Source: SIG578 sp964508295 (GTDB taxonomy: Bacteria; Bacillota; Clostridia; Oscillospirales; Ruminococcaceae). From it: a stretch of 6,264 bases of DNA. The DNA is taken from the NCBI GenBank assembly GCA_964508295.1, contig CAZDSQ010000078.1, positions 1-6,264 on the forward strand, given 5' to 3'. The notes beneath the pieces were generated by a model. The model had not been told where the DNA came from, did no database searches, and saw nothing but the letters and a program-made list of their open reading frames with translations. Position numbers and translations under genes: made by a program. How positions within the stretch are numbered: the stretch's first letter is position 1; every line of letters begins with the position of its first letter. This document shows, in pieces, positions 5,098 to 6,264 of this stretch.

Positions 5098-6264
5098 ATG
5101 GATGCTTACACCGAAGGTTTTGAAAAGCTGCCCTTTGATCTAGAGGCAGAGCAATCGGTTTTAGGAGCGCTTTTAGTCGATTCTTCCTGTATGCCGACTG
5201 TTCTTGAATACCTAAATGCTGACGCATTTTACAAGGAGCAGCACCGCGAACTTTTCTCGCTGATGCTCTCAATGTTCTCGGCGGGCGAAACTATGGACTT
5301 TATCACGGTCTTGGGCAGAGTGCGAACAGAAAAGATTTTCGAAAGCGACGAGCAGGCTAAGCTTTATCTTACCCAACTTGTTCAGATAGTTCCCACCACC
5401 AAAAACGTTGACGAATATGCAAAAATCGTGCGCGAGCGCTACTACATCCGCAGACTCATAACCGTTTCGGGAAATATCCGCCGCGAAGCTACCGAGGGGC
5501 TTGAGGCAAAGGAGCTTCTTGACCACGCTGAGCAGCAGATATTTGAGATCCGTCAGGGCAAGGATTCGAGCGGGCTCGTTCACATTGCTGACGTTATCAT
5601 TAATACATACGACGACCTACAGCGCCTCTCGCGCGAAAGTCACGACGGACTTTTGGGACTTGCATCAGGCTTTTCTGACCTTGACAGGACAACAAACGGC
5701 TTAAACAAGTCCGACCTTATTATTCTTGCCGCCCGTCCCGGTGTCGGTAAGACAAGCCTTGCGCTTAACATCGCCTCGCACGTTGGCGAGCGCTCGGGAA
5801 AGAGCGTTGCTGTTTTCAGCCTTGAAATGTCAAAGGAGCAGCTCGTTATGCGTATGCTCTCCTCTGCCGCGAAAATTCCCAACACACAGCTCAGAGTAGG
5901 TCAGCTTGACGACAATCAGTGGACCGACCTTGCAGAAGCCTCGGGAGTTCTTTCCTCGTCATCAATTTACGTTGACGACACCTCCAGCATCAATATTGCC
6001 GATATGCGCGCAAAGCTCAGACGTGTTGACAATCTCGGTCTTGTTATTGTTGACTATCTGCAGCTTATGACATCGGCAAAGAGATTTGAAAACCGTACCA
6101 CCGAGGTTTCAGCCATCACAAGAGATCTGAAAATTCTCGCAAAAGACTTAAACGTTCCTGTTATTGTTCTTTCTCAGCTAAGCCGTGCTTCCGAGAAAAA
6201 CCCCAAGCCGATGCTTTCCGACCTGCGTGAATCGGGCTCTATCGAACAGGATGCCGACATTGTT
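5098..6264 (+). CDS. dnaB: Replicative DNA helicase DnaB (partial, 3' end beyond window)
   Basis: This is the hexameric fork helicase that unwinds duplex DNA and binds primase (called DnaC in B. subtilis). The frame is open from ATG 5098 to the last base, giving 389 codons of an expected 440-460, so roughly 50-70 residues are missing. The N-terminal domain starts with PFDLEAEQSVLGALLVD (about 12-28), the usual opening. The RecA-like ATPase domain has Walker A ARPGVGKT at 212-219 (K218, T219), catalytic glutamate E243 in FSLEM, Walker B VIVDYLQL with D319, and sensor/H4 motif SQLSR at 359-363. The conserved SDLRESGSIEQDADIV runs to the edge. All key residues visible are intact, with no intein in the Walker A region. 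It is the last gene seen in the operon, behind a strong GGAGG site. Confidence 0.97.
   Translation, partial: MDAYTEGFEKLPFDLEAEQSVLGALLVDSSCMPTVLEYLNADAFYKEQHRELFSLMLSMFSAGETMDFITVLGRVRTEKIFESDEQAKLYLTQLVQIVPTTKNVDEYAKIVRERYYIRRLITVSGNIRREATEGLEAKELLDHAEQQIFEIRQGKDSSGLVHIADVIINTYDDLQRLSRESHDGLLGLASGFSDLDRTTNGLNKSDLIILAARPGVGKTSLALNIASHVGERSGKSVAVFSLEMSKEQLVMRMLSSAAKIPNTQLRVGQLDDNQWTDLAEASGVLSSSSIYVDDTSSINIADMRAKLRRVDNLGLVIVDYLQLMTSAKRFENRTTEVSAITRDLKILAKDLNVPVIVLSQLSRASEKNPKPMLSDLRESGSIEQDADIV

Noticed and set aside
5501..5704. Plus-strand 67-codon frame inside dnaB
   Set aside because: It lies out of frame within the well-conserved dnaB coding sequence, with no ribosome binding site and no recognisable product.

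Overview
The window looks like a chromosomal housekeeping segment from a low-to-moderate GC Firmicute, most probably class Clostridia and perhaps an Oscillospirales/Ruminococcaceae-type gut anaerobe. The lineage call rests on the gene order gdpP-rplI-dnaB, which is conserved in Firmicutes, and on the presence of an RNase J. It also rests on strong GGAGG ribosome binding sites and mixed codon use with many AAG, ATA and CTT codons. No 16S rRNA or other marker is present, so the family-level call is only inference.

Layout: bases 1-54 hold the end of an intrinsic terminator that isolates this unit from whatever lies upstream. Bases 55-314 are non-coding. They contain a near-consensus sigma-A promoter (TTGACT, 17-base spacer, TATAAT) and a leader of about 160 bases with two hairpin-forming segments. 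Five tightly packed plus-strand genes follow: rnj (RNase J), gdpP (membrane c-di-AMP phosphodiesterase), rplI (ribosomal protein bL9), a 140-residue protein I do not recognise, and dnaB (replicative helicase, cut by the right edge). The gaps are 25, 12, 14 and 16 bases and no terminator is visible between genes, so a single transcript from the leader promoter is the simplest reading.

Together the genes cover RNA decay and processing (RNase J), second-messenger turnover (GdpP), the large ribosomal subunit (bL9) and replication fork unwinding (DnaB). The gdpP-rplI-dnaB block is the familiar Firmicute arrangement. The less usual elements are rnj as the lead gene, the basic low-complexity tail of about 75 residues on RNase J, the structured leader, and the unidentified small gene between rplI and dnaB.

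I see no mobile element, CRISPR array, tRNA, rRNA or defence gene. This is mostly an ordinary core-genome region, and I found no convincing new system. The best candidates for a second look are the 140-residue protein and the rnj leader plus N-terminal tail.
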